Assembly (NCBI GenBank): GCA_036389715.1
Contig: DASVWH010000106.1
Span: 1 to 28,072 of the forward strand
Direction: 5' to 3'
DNA length: 28,072 bases
Source: DASVWH01 sp036389715
Lineage (GTDB): Bacteria > Acidobacteriota > Blastocatellia > Pyrinomonadales > Pyrinomonadaceae
The first letter of the stretch is position 1. Every line of letters begins with the position of its first letter. Of the stretch, positions 1 through 8,348 are shown piece after piece. Below the pieces are notes generated by a model that saw only the letters and a list, made by a program, of their open reading frames with translations, did not search any database and was not told where the DNA came from. The position numbers were made by a program, and so were the translations under genes.

Positions 1-407
1 TTAATCAGGCGGTCATAGCTGATGACGGGGACGCACTGTTTCTTCGCGGCTTCGACGATCGAGGCGGCCACGACCCCGTTATGCGGCGCGACTATCAGCA
101 CGTCCACGCCCTGCGTCAGGAGGTTGTCGGCCTGCTTGGTCTGAACGTTGTCGTCGCCGTTGGCGACCAACACGGAAAGCTCTGCGCCGAGCTCCTTCGC
201 GCGCTGCTCGACCAGCTCCTTATCGCGTTGCCAGCGCTCTTCCTTGAGCGTGTCCATCGAAAAACCGATTTTGACGGGGCCGTTCTTCTTCGTCTTCGGG
301 CCGCAAGCGCCGCCTGCGCTCTGTCCCTGCTGGCCGCTGACACAGCCGCCGACAAAGAGCGTGGAGAGGAGCAGCAAGAGGCCCGCCAGTGTGCCGAGGC
401 TTCGCAT
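1..407 (-). CDS. xylF: D-xylose ABC transporter substrate-binding lipoprotein (partial, C-terminus outside window)
   Basis: The minus strand reads as an open frame from an ATG at 407 to the window edge (about 135 codons seen of roughly 330-370 expected). The N-terminus has a short charged start, a hydrophobic run and a lipobox VGGC with Cys22, so it is probably a lipoprotein. The mature part starts like periplasmic binding proteins of the ribose/xylose type: KIGFSMDTLKEERWQRD, then VANGDDNVQTKQADNLL, GVDVLIVAPHNG and VPVISYDRLI. This pattern, especially the SMDTLKEERWQRD and PVISYDRLI stretches, is typical of XylF, which delivers D-xylose to the XylGH importer. The sugar specificity is a family inference. 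An AAGGGA ribosome-binding-like stretch lies about ten bases upstream. The gene diverges from a TonB-dependent receptor, so the pair may move a sugar across both membranes. No XylG or XylH is in view; they would lie to the left. Confidence 0.85.
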   Translation of the reverse strand, partial: MRSLGTLAGLLLLLSTLFVGGCVSGQQGQSAGGACGPKTKKNGPVKIGFSMDTLKEERWQRDKELVEQRAKELGAELSVLVANGDDNVQTKQADNLLTQGVDVLIVAPHNGVVAASIVEAAKKQCVPVISYDRLI

Positions 408-887
408 AAGTTGGAGTCCCTTTCCTTTCTGGTGACTGATAATTTCTGGACGCGCCCGGCGGCGCGAGACGGAGGGCAAGCGTCTGCGCCGAGACATTAC
501 CGGCGGACGAGACGACGGCGGCGGGTGCGCTTCCTTGTCCGCCGACGGCCGCAAAAGCCTGGCCCTGACGCTCTGTCCGTTTGTTCGGGGATCAGCAGAC
601 AATTAAATCTGATCGAGGCAGTTAGCTTAACAGAGCCCGGCCGAGAATTTCCATTGAAATATTCAGATGCAGGTGATATTTTGCAAGTACACTTCCCGGC
701 TCCGCATCTCTATCAAGTTCAGGCCGGGCCGTCCGTTGCTTTATTTCTTCTGTTGAATCTCGTTTCAGGCCGGGGCCGTCTCTCCCTTTCGGTCAAGGTC
801 TGTTTCGAGCCCTCGCGCCAGGCGGCCCGTAGCCTTTCCCGACATGGGCCGCGCGACGCACACTGTGATTGTCCGGGAGGACTAACC
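408..887. other. 480-bp divergent intergenic region between xylF and the TonB receptor
   Basis: No convincing gene is present. One plus-strand frame stays open through it, but that is only a 5' extension of the receptor frame without a signal peptide or family similarity. The central part (about 600-760) is more AT-rich than its surroundings and is the likely promoter area. It holds an imperfect dyad CAGTTAgctTAACAG at 619-633 and a possible plus-strand promoter at 654-682. The length suggests long 5' leaders or regulator binding, but no riboswitch or sRNA is recognised. Confidence 0.6.
654..682 (+). promoter_or_regulatory. Possible sigma-70 promoter for the TonB receptor
   Basis: TTGAAA at 654-659, a 17-base spacer, then TATTTT at 677-682, inside the AT-rich part of the divergent region. 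It would give a leader of about 200 nt before the receptor start at 888. The -10 match is only partial, so this is a weak call. Confidence 0.3.
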
Positions 888-3800
888 ATGCGTCAGACAC
901 TCTTTCTCCGCTGCTCTCTATTCGTGCTGTTCCTGCTCTTACTGGCGACGCCCGCCGCCGCACAATTCAAGGCCAACGTCCAGGGGACCGTGACGGACAC
1001 TTCGGGCGCTATCGTGCCGGAGGCCACCGTCACGCTGACCAACAAGGAGACCAACAAGGCCCAGAGCGTGACGGCCAGCACAGACGGCTTTTACCGCTTC
1101 TCCAGCCTGCCGCCGGGACAGTACACGCTCAGCGCCGAAAAGGCTGGCTATAAGAAACAGCTGCTGGAGAATCTGACCGTCCGGGCCGAAGAGACGCAGG
1201 GCGTTGACCTCAGCCTGGAAGTGGGCGAGGTGACGGCTACAGTGACCGTGACGGACGTGCTCCAGCCGCAGCTCGAAACCGAGAACGCCAATATCGGCAA
1301 AGGGATTACGACGCAGGAGGTGCGCCAGTTGCCGCAGGTCGGGCGCGACCCATACGAGCTGCTGCGCCTGACGCCGGGCGTTTTCGGGACGGGCGGGCGC
1401 GCAGGCGGCGGCGGGGCCCTCGGGCTCCCGAACTCGACCGGGCCGGGCGGCTCGAACGCCTCTATCTTTCAGGTCGAAAATCAGCCGCAGATTTCAGCCA
1501 ACGGCCAGCGCATCTCGGCCAACAATTTCCAGATTGACGGCGTCAGCGTCAATAGCCTCCAGTTCGGCGGCGCGGCCGTCGTCACGCCCAACCAGGAATC
1601 GGTCAGGGAAATCCGCGTCAAGTCTTCCACCTATTCGGCCGAGGACGGGCGCAACTCCGGCGCGCAGGTGCAGACGGTCTCGCAGAACGGGACGAACCAG
1701 TTTCACGGCAGCGCCTTTCTCAAGTACAACAGCCCTAAGTTGAACGCTTTCAACAAGTACGGGACGGGCTTCGGGGCCAGGCCTGAGCGGGTGGAAAGGC
1801 TCTTCCGGCAGTTCGGCGGCTCGCTCGGCGGCCCCATCCCCGTGCCGCGTTTCGGTGAGGGGCCAGCGCCCGCCTTCAAGCTCGGCAGGAATCGCGCCTT
1901 CTTCTTCTTCTCTTACGAGGGCCTGCGCGAAAGCAGTTCCGGCAACGCCGTCCGCTTCGTGGAAACGCCGGAGTTCCGGCAACAGGTCATCAACCAGCGG
2001 CCCGGCAGCATCGTCTCGACCATCTTCAGCTCGCCCGGCATCGCGCCGCGCGTCATCGGCTTCGTCCCGACCACCTGCGCACAGGCCAACTTCAGCGCCA
2101 ACTGCCAGCAGGTCGCGGGCGGGCTCGACATCGGCTCGCTGGCCGGGGCCAGGGGACAGTACCTGAGTCTCGGCAATTTGCAGGGCGGCGGGCTCGACGG
2201 CATCCCGGACATCCAGCGCGCTCTGATCTCGCTGCCGCGGCAAACCAGGAGCAATCAATACAACCTGCGCCTCGATTTCACCCCGACCGAAAGAGACCAA
2301 CTGGCCTTTAGCACCTACGTCACGAGAAGCGATTTTCAGGCCAGCGAGGAGGAAGCCGCCGGACGCCCGGGCAGCGACATCCGAACCACCCCGACCAACC
2401 TCTACGGGCTCCTGACCTACATCCGCACCTTCTCGCCGAGCACCGTCAACGAAGCCCGCTTGAGCGCCACGCGCTTCGATTTCAACGAGCTTGAGTCCGC
2501 CACCGAAACCAACTTCGGCATCCCGCGAATCGAGATCGAGTCGCTGCCGATTCAGCGCATCAAGTTTGGCGCCGACCGGGCCGAAACCACGCCCGGCATC
2601 TTCGCGCAGAACACCTTTGAGTTCCGCGACGTGCTGACCCACTTGAGGGGCAACCAGGCGCTCAAGTTCGGCGCGGAGCTGCGCTTCGAGCAGGACAATA
2701 ACAATCTGCTCGGCGGCGCTCGGCCGAAGTTCACCTTCGGCGGGCTCTTTAACTTCGCCAACGACGCGCCGCTCTTTTACGAGATCAACGCCGACCCGCG
2801 CACCGGCGGCCCGGCCGCGGCACAGCGTTACTTTCGCACGGACACTTACGCTTTCTTCGTGCAGGACGATTGGAAGTATCGCCCGAACGTGACATTTAAT
2901 CTCGGCCTGCGCTACGAGTATTTCACGCCGCTCAGGGAGAAACGCGGGCAGCTCAGCAATATCCAGTTCGGCTCGAACGATCCCATTAACGGGCTGCGGA
3001 CATCGAGGGTGACGGTCGTCGAAGGCGACCTCTTCAAGCCGGACCGGAACAACTTCGCGCCCCGCCTGGGCTTCGCCTGGAGCCCGCAGCGCTTTGAGGA
3101 AAAGCTGGTCCTGCGCGGCGGCTTCGGCATCAGCTATAACCGCCTGCCCAACGTGCTCTTCTCCAACACGCGCGGCAATCCGCCGTTCTTCGCCCGCTAC
3201 GCCATCTGCTGCGGCACTTCGACCAGCGACTTCAGCAGTCCGTTTGCGGGCGGCCAGATTCTCTATGCGCTCGGGGCCAACAACTCCCCGACCAGCTTCC
3301 CCGTCAACACTGCGCTGGCGACCGGGATTGACCCGGCGACGGGCGCGCCCCGTGGCAGCGCCGTCGAAATCTACGGCGCGGAGCCGGAAGTCCCGAACCC
3401 TTACGTTTACGCCTATTCGTTTGAAGGCCAGTACAGTTTGCCGGGCAACATGACGGCCGAGCTGGGCTATCAGGGCAGCGCGGGCCACAAGCTCATCCGC
3501 CTGGTCAATCAAAACTTCATCTATCCGAACAACCCTGCCTTCCGCGCTGTCTTTATCCCGCAGCCGGATGTCAACTCGAACTACAACGCGCTCAACGCGC
3601 GCCTCTCGCGCCGCTTCTCGCAGGGCTTCATGTTCGACGCCATCTACAGGTTCTCCAAGAGCACGGACCAGCTCTCGAACGAAGGCCCGGGCGCGGAGAC
3701 CAACCAGACCTACCCGCAGGATAACCGCACGGAGCGCGGGCCTTCGGATTTCGATGTCCGGCACTACTTCATCGCCTCCGGCCTCTGGGACCTGCCCATC

Positions 3801-4334
3801 TTCCGCAACCGCAAGGACTTTATCGGCAAAGCGTTCGGCGGATTCCAACTGGGCGGCATCGTCAGTTTCAATACGGGCTTTCCCTGGACGCCGAAGACGG
3901 GCCTCGCCTGTAACACGACGCCGGGCGGCCAGACGCTCTGTCCCGCTCGCCCGGTCGGTTATTTCGGCGGCAACCTGGAGGACACCGGCAATGAAGCCTT
4001 CATGCGCCAGGGCGGGAATTTCCCCGGCGGCGGGACCAAGTATTTCGACATCAGCCATCCGGGCCCTCCCGGCATCGGGCGCAACACATTTCGCGGCCCC
4101 AGGTACTTCAACGTGGACATGACGGCCGCGAAGCGTTTCGGCCTGCCCTCTTTTCTCGGCGAAGCCGCCGCCTTTGAATTCAAGGCCAACTTCTTCAACA
4201 TCTTCAACATCCTCAACCTGACGCCCTTCAGGTTCGGCAGCGCGGGCGTCTTCATCGAAAGCAACGATTTCGGTCGCGCCGAGCGCGGACTCTCCGGCCG
4301 CGTCATCGAATTTCAGGGAAGGTTCGTCTTTTAG
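888..4334 (+). CDS. TonB-dependent outer-membrane receptor with N-terminal carboxypeptidase-regulatory-like domain
   Basis: Encodes 1148 residues. The start at 888 is chosen because a GGGAGG ribosome-binding site (875-880) sits seven bases upstream and a classic signal peptide follows (hydrophobic residues 11-21, cleavage near AAAQ at 26). The in-frame upstream extension to 81 has neither. Residues about 27-115 form a carboxypeptidase-regulatory-like beta-sandwich (VQGTVTDTSGAIVPEATVTL, then DGFYRFSSLPPGQYTLSAEKAGY). A plug domain follows, including VRQLPQVGRDPYELLRLTPG and NNFQIDGVSVNS. The rest is a large beta-barrel rich in aromatic strand ends, finishing in GRFVF with a terminal Phe as in outer-membrane porins. 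This architecture is abundant in Acidobacteriota and resembles Oar-like receptors. Receptors of this kind import large substrates or act in surface functions using TonB energy. The substrate is unknown; divergence from xylF hints at a saccharide. No SusD partner is adjacent. Confidence 0.9.
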   Translation: MRQTLFLRCSLFVLFLLLLATPAAAQFKANVQGTVTDTSGAIVPEATVTLTNKETNKAQSVTASTDGFYRFSSLPPGQYTLSAEKAGYKKQLLENLTVRAEETQGVDLSLEVGEVTATVTVTDVLQPQLETENANIGKGITTQEVRQLPQVGRDPYELLRLTPGVFGTGGRAGGGGALGLPNSTGPGGSNASIFQVENQPQISANGQRISANNFQIDGVSVNSLQFGGAAVVTPNQESVREIRVKSSTYSAEDGRNSGAQVQTVSQNGTNQFHGSAFLKYNSPKLNAFNKYGTGFGARPERVERLFRQFGGSLGGPIPVPRFGEGPAPAFKLGRNRAFFFFSYEGLRESSSGNAVRFVETPEFRQQVINQRPGSIVSTIFSSPGIAPRVIGFVPTTCAQANFSANCQQVAGGLDIGSLAGARGQYLSLGNLQGGGLDGIPDIQRALISLPRQTRSNQYNLRLDFTPTERDQLAFSTYVTRSDFQASEEEAAGRPGSDIRTTPTNLYGLLTYIRTFSPSTVNEARLSATRFDFNELESATETNFGIPRIEIESLPIQRIKFGADRAETTPGIFAQNTFEFRDVLTHLRGNQALKFGAELRFEQDNNNLLGGARPKFTFGGLFNFANDAPLFYEINADPRTGGPAAAQRYFRTDTYAFFVQDDWKYRPNVTFNLGLRYEYFTPLREKRGQLSNIQFGSNDPINGLRTSRVTVVEGDLFKPDRNNFAPRLGFAWSPQRFEEKLVLRGGFGISYNRLPNVLFSNTRGNPPFFARYAICCGTSTSDFSSPFAGGQILYALGANNSPTSFPVNTALATGIDPATGAPRGSAVEIYGAEPEVPNPYVYAYSFEGQYSLPGNMTAELGYQGSAGHKLIRLVNQNFIYPNNPAFRAVFIPQPDVNSNYNALNARLSRRFSQGFMFDAIYRFSKSTDQLSNEGPGAETNQTYPQDNRTERGPSDFDVRHYFIASGLWDLPIFRNRKDFIGKAFGGFQLGGIVSFNTGFPWTPKTGLACNTTPGGQTLCPARPVGYFGGNLEDTGNEAFMRQGGNFPGGGTKYFDISHPGPPGIGRNTFRGPRYFNVDMTAAKRFGLPSFLGEAAAFEFKANFFNIFNILNLTPFRFGSAGVFIESNDFGRAERGLSGRVIEFQGRFVF

Positions 4335-4380
4335 AACGCGCCGACTCTCACTCGGACGCATTAGCTGACTCGCAAAACAA

Positions 4381-4410
4381 GAATGGAGAGGCCAGGTAGC
4401 CTCTCCATTC
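4381..4410. terminator. Bidirectional terminator hairpin between convergent genes
   Basis: A perfect 12-bp stem pairs 4381-4392 (GAATGGAGAGGC) with 4399-4410 around a six-base loop. It lies between the stop of the receptor (plus) and the stop of the TPR gene (minus). On the minus strand it is followed by TTGTTTTG. On the plus strand only a broken T tract follows, so it is a better terminator for the TPR gene. Confidence 0.7.
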
Positions 4411-4473
4411 TTATGCCGTTTTCGTCAGGGCGAAAAATCGAATGCTGCGCCCGCGCGCCTGGCCGTCGAGGGC

Positions 4474-5979
4474 TCAGGGAGTCCGGGCAGCGGGCGGCGT
4501 TGCAGGGTTTGAAGGGACGGCGACGGCAGGCAGCTCGCCCGTCTGATCTGCCTGGCAGATGTCCGCTCCGTCATGGCGTCGCTTGCGGTCTTCTTCGAGG
4601 GATTTGAAGAGCAGCTCCTCGCGCCCGGCCTCCTCCTTCCGCTTGAGCCTGGAAAGCGCCATAAAGAGCTGGTAATGAACGCCCGGATTGACCGGACAGA
4701 GCGCTGCGCCGCGTTGCAGAACGGGGACGGCCTCTTCATAGCGTCTGGTTTTGACCAGCAAGCGCCCGAGGTCATAGTGAGCATAGAAATGCTTATCGCC
4801 GAGCGTGACGGCGCGTCGCAGCAGTCGCTCTGCTTCGGCGTAAGCGCCGCGCTCACCGGAGAGGAATCCGAGCTGGGCCAGCGCGTCAACGTTATCGGGC
4901 CGGAGCGCCAGCGACCGTCTGAAGGCCGCCTCCGCCATCTCGTACATCGCTTTGGCGCGGGCGGCGAGCCCGACGAAGTAATGCGCTTCCGCTATACCGG
5001 GAAAGCGCTCGGCCGCGCGTTGAAAGACCTCTAAGGCCTGGTCAAAGCGAACCAGCAGCATGTAAATGCCGCCGAGCCGCACGTAGTAGACTAGCTTCGC
5101 GGGGTCCTGCTTCAAGGCGCGCTCGTAAAATTCGGCAGCCCCCTCGTAGCGCAGATGTTTTCTCAGCTCTTCGCCGATCATAAAATTCGCTTCGGGCAGC
5201 TCTGCGCGCAGGTCCAGGGCCTTTTGCCAGAAGGCCACGGCCTCTTCGCTGCGGCCCTCGGCAGAGGCTATCAGCCCGAGGTAATGAGGCGGCCAGGGCG
5301 AGGCGGGCACGAGCGCCGCAGCCGCTTCGAGCACCGCCGCGGCCCTCTCAAAACGATTGAGGTGATAAAGCGCCGTCCCTAAATTGTAGAGGACTTCAAA
5401 GGCGGGCGGGCCTGCGGCGGCGAGGCGCTCGAAGAGCTCGACGGCCCGTCCGTAGTCGCCGCGCGCGGCGTACTGTAAGGCTAGATTGAAGCTCGCCTGC
5501 GGGTGGCCCGGAGCTTCGCGGAGCACGGTTTCAAAGGTTTCAATGGCCTCGCGGGAGCGCCCGCTGCGGGCCAGCAAGACGCCCAGGTTCGCACGCGGCG
5601 AGACGGCACGCGGATTCAATCGCAGTGCTTCCAGATACTCGCGCTCCGCTGCCCCCGTCTCCCCGCGCTGGTCCATCAAGACGCCCATCAGGTTATGCGC
5701 GTCCGCACTGCCGGGCGCGGCGGCGAGGGCCCGCCGGACCAGCGCCGCGGCCTCTTCGAGCCTGCCCGCCTGTAAGTGCGCGGCCGCTTCACGCAGCAGC
5801 GCCTGGGCCTCTGCGGCGCGCGAGCCGGGCGCATCGCTGCGCGGAGCAGCGGCGGGCGCGGGCCGTCTCTGCTGCCGAGTGCCGGACTGCTTTGAAAGAG
5901 AGTCGTCAGGGGCAGCCAGGATTGCTCCGAGGGTCAAGAGCAGGAGCGTCCGGCGCTGAGATGTTCGGCTGCGATTCAT
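4474..5979 (-). CDS. Secreted tetratricopeptide-repeat protein
   Basis: Encodes 501 residues from the ATG at 5979. I chose this start over the longer frame (to 6051) because it places a signal peptide at the N-terminus (MNRSRTSQRR then TLLLLTLGAILAA). The ribosome-binding site is weak. After a Pro/Ala-rich linker (about 30-55), TPR-type helical pairs run from about residue 56 to 450, roughly eleven repeats, for example NLMGVLMDQRGETGAAEREY, NLGVLLARSGRSREAIETFE and NLGTALYHLNRFERAA. The C-terminal 50 residues are charged, then Pro/Ala-rich. TPR solenoids bind other proteins, so a periplasmic scaffold role is likely, but no partner or enzymatic activity can be read. It is convergent with the TonB receptor and divergent from bglX; whether it is functionally tied to either is unknown. 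It carries no propeller or tail domain, unlike the two larger TPR proteins in the window. Confidence 0.88.
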   Translation of the reverse strand: MNRSRTSQRRTLLLLTLGAILAAPDDSLSKQSGTRQQRRPAPAAAPRSDAPGSRAAEAQALLREAAAHLQAGRLEEAAALVRRALAAAPGSADAHNLMGVLMDQRGETGAAEREYLEALRLNPRAVSPRANLGVLLARSGRSREAIETFETVLREAPGHPQASFNLALQYAARGDYGRAVELFERLAAAGPPAFEVLYNLGTALYHLNRFERAAAVLEAAAALVPASPWPPHYLGLIASAEGRSEEAVAFWQKALDLRAELPEANFMIGEELRKHLRYEGAAEFYERALKQDPAKLVYYVRLGGIYMLLVRFDQALEVFQRAAERFPGIAEAHYFVGLAARAKAMYEMAEAAFRRSLALRPDNVDALAQLGFLSGERGAYAEAERLLRRAVTLGDKHFYAHYDLGRLLVKTRRYEEAVPVLQRGAALCPVNPGVHYQLFMALSRLKRKEEAGREELLFKSLEEDRKRRHDGADICQADQTGELPAVAVPSNPATPPAARTP

Positions 5980-6114
5980 CGAGCGGAAAATGGTTGAGCG
6001 GGTGGCCTTAAAGATAGTGCGGCAGATTGGACCGGCCTTTCCTTGAAGCAAAAGCCTTCGGCCACCGGCAACCGCCAGTGTAGTATACTCGAATCGCTCA
6101 TGTCACATCACGAT

Positions 6115-6119
6115 GGAGG
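6115..6119 (+). promoter_or_regulatory. Ribosome-binding site of the bglX-type gene
   Basis: GGAGG six bases before the ATG at 6126. It fixes the start of the GH3 gene. A TATACT at 6084-6089 could be its -10 box, but no clear -35 is found. Confidence 0.7.
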
Positions 6120-6125
6120 CTCGCC

Positions 6126-8348
6126 ATGAAGCCTGCGAAGCTGACTTGCCTGTTATTGATTCTCGCGCTCATCAACGCCGCCCCCTCGCGGGGAGCGCAA
6201 ACGGCGCAGGCCCGCATCGAGCGGCGCATCAGCCTCCTGCTCGCACGCATGACGCTCGAAGAGAAGCTCGGACAGTTGCAGCAGCTGGACGGCGAGGCCA
6301 ACGGGAATTTCCGCCCCGAACACCGCGAGCTGATCCGCAAGGGGCTGCTCGGCTCGACCCTGAACGTGCGCGGAACGGAGAGGACCAACGAGCTGCAACG
6401 CATCGCCGTCGAGCAATCTCGTCTCGGGATTCCGGTCATCTTTGCCTTCGACGTGATTCACGGCTACCGCACGATCTTCCCCATCCCGCTCGGCGAAGCC
6501 AGCAGTTGGGACCCGCAGGCGGCGGAGCGTTCGGCCAGCATCGCGGCGCAGGAAGCGTCGGCCGCCGGGGTCCGCTGGACGTTCGCGCCGATGGTGGACA
6601 TCGCGCGTGATGCGCGCTGGGGCAGGATCGCGGAAGGCTCCGGCGAAGACCCTTATCTGGGAGCCAGGATGGCGCGTGCGCGCGTCCGCGGATTCCAGGG
6701 CACGGATTACGGAAATCCGTCGAAGGTCGTCGCCTGTGCCAAGCACTTCGTAGCCTACGGCGCGGCGGAGGCCGGGCGCGATTACAACACGACCGACATG
6801 TCGGAGACGACCTTGCGTGAAATCTATCTCCCGCCCTTCAAGGCCGCGGTGGACGCGGGCGCCGGGACATTGATGAGCGCCTTCAACGACCTCAACGGCG
6901 TGCCGACTTCCGCCAATCCCTTCACGCTGACCAAAATCCTGCGCCATGAATGGAAGTTCGACGGAGTGGTCGTCAGCGACTATGAATCGGTCAAAGAGTT
7001 GATTAACCACGGGTTGGCGGCGGGCGAGCCGGAGGCGGCCGAAGCTGCGCTCAACGCCGGGGTGGACATCGAGATGGTCAGCCGCCTCTTTAACAAGTAC
7101 GGCCCGCGGTTGATGAAGGAAGGCCGGATTTCGCGTGCGACTCTGGATGAAGCCGTGCGGCGCGTCCTGCGTCTCAAGTTTCGCCTCGGTCTGTTTGAAA
7201 GGCCCTACACGGACGGCGGGCGCGAGCAGACGGTCATGCTGAGCCGCGAGCATCTGTCGGCCGCACGCGAGATCGCCGCGCGCTCGATGGTCCTCTTAAA
7301 GAACGAGGCCGAGACGCTGCCGCTCAGCAAGAGTGCGCGTTCCATCGCCGTCATCGGCCCGCTCGCAGATGATACGCAAAACATGCTCGGCTCCTGGACG
7401 GGCGACGGCAGGCCCGCAGAGGCCGTCACACTGCTGGCCGGAATCAAGGCCAAGGTGTCGCCCGCCACGAAAGTCGCGTATGCGAAGGGCTGCGAGATAG
7501 CGACCGATTCGACGGAGGGCATCGCGGAGGCAGTGAGGCTCGCGCGCCAGTCCGACATTGCAATCGTCGCCGTCGGCGAATCTGCGGAGATGAGCGGCGA
7601 GGCAGCGTCGCGCAGCTCGCTGGACCTGCCCGGCCGACAGTTGGACCTGGTCAAAGCCGTGCAGGCGACGGGCAAACCGACCATCGTCGTCCTGATGAAC
7701 GGGCGTCCGCTCACGATCAACTGGCTCGCCGAAAACACACAGGCCATCCTGGAAACATGGTTCGCCGGAACGCAGGCGGGCAACGCCATCGCGGACGTGC
7801 TCTTCGGCGACGTGAATCCTGGCGGCAAGCTGCCGGTCACTTTCCCGCGCGCCGTCGGCCAACTGCCGCTCTACTATAATCAGAAGCGCACGGGGAGGCC
7901 GCCCGACGCCGCTAACAAGTACACCTCGAAATACCTGGACGTGTCATGGACGCCGCTCTTCCCCTTCGGCTACGGGTTGAGCTACACGCAGTTCAGGCTC
8001 TCCGGTTTGCAGTTGAGCGCGGGGCGCATCATGGCTAACGGGCGCTTGACGGCGAGCGTCGAGCTGGAGAACACGGGACGGCGCACGGGCGATGAGGTCG
8101 TGCAGCTCTATCTCAGCGACCTGGCTTCGAGCGTCACGCGGCCCGTCAAAGAATTGAAGGGCTTCGAGCGCGTCACGCTGCGCGCCGGAGAGAAGCGGCG
8201 GGTTCAATTCACGCTTACGCCCGAGCAGCTCGGCTTCTACAACCGGGAGATGCGCTTCGCGGTCGAGCCGGGCGCGTTCAAAGTGACGGTCGGGACCAGT
8301 TCCGTTGATGGGCTCGAAGCCGGTTTTGAAGTTACGGGAAATAGATAA
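6126..8348 (+). CDS. bglX: Periplasmic GH3 beta-glucosidase (BglX type)
   Basis: Encodes 740 residues with a signal peptide (LTCLLLILALINAAPSRGAQ, cleavage around 20-24), so the enzyme acts outside the cytoplasm. The length and domain order match BglX. The GH3 N-terminal TIM barrel (about 30-360) has APMVDIARDARWGRIAEGSGEDP, the KHF and GRDYN substrate-binding segments, and the catalytic nucleophile Asp285 in VVVSDYES. The GH3 C-terminal sandwich (about 385-600) has the likely acid/base Glu492 in SGEAASRSSLDLPGRQ. A fibronectin-III-like domain closes the protein (about 630-735, including GDEVVQLYLSD and PVKELKGFERV). It releases glucose from the non-reducing end of beta-glucosides. The linkage cannot be read from sequence, but the next gene, which starts directly at its stop codon, is a GH144-like protein. 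This favours beta-1,2-glucan oligosaccharides (sophoro-oligosaccharides) as substrate; that is inference. Confidence 0.93.
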   Translation: MKPAKLTCLLLILALINAAPSRGAQTAQARIERRISLLLARMTLEEKLGQLQQLDGEANGNFRPEHRELIRKGLLGSTLNVRGTERTNELQRIAVEQSRLGIPVIFAFDVIHGYRTIFPIPLGEASSWDPQAAERSASIAAQEASAAGVRWTFAPMVDIARDARWGRIAEGSGEDPYLGARMARARVRGFQGTDYGNPSKVVACAKHFVAYGAAEAGRDYNTTDMSETTLREIYLPPFKAAVDAGAGTLMSAFNDLNGVPTSANPFTLTKILRHEWKFDGVVVSDYESVKELINHGLAAGEPEAAEAALNAGVDIEMVSRLFNKYGPRLMKEGRISRATLDEAVRRVLRLKFRLGLFERPYTDGGREQTVMLSREHLSAAREIAARSMVLLKNEAETLPLSKSARSIAVIGPLADDTQNMLGSWTGDGRPAEAVTLLAGIKAKVSPATKVAYAKGCEIATDSTEGIAEAVRLARQSDIAIVAVGESAEMSGEAASRSSLDLPGRQLDLVKAVQATGKPTIVVLMNGRPLTINWLAENTQAILETWFAGTQAGNAIADVLFGDVNPGGKLPVTFPRAVGQLPLYYNQKRTGRPPDAANKYTSKYLDVSWTPLFPFGYGLSYTQFRLSGLQLSAGRIMANGRLTASVELENTGRRTGDEVVQLYLSDLASSVTRPVKELKGFERVTLRAGEKRRVQFTLTPEQLGFYNREMRFAVEPGAFKVTVGTSSVDGLEAGFEVTGNR

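Noticed and set aside
81..887. In-frame 269-residue N-terminal extension of the TonB receptor frame
   Set aside because: It overlaps xylF on the other strand, lacks a ribosome site and would bury the signal peptide; the start at 888 has both a GGGAGG and a signal peptide.
1494..4361. 955-codon open frame antisense to the TonB receptor
   Set aside because: It is low-complexity, charged and repetitive in composition, has no recognisable domain, and arises from GC-rich codon positions of the real gene.
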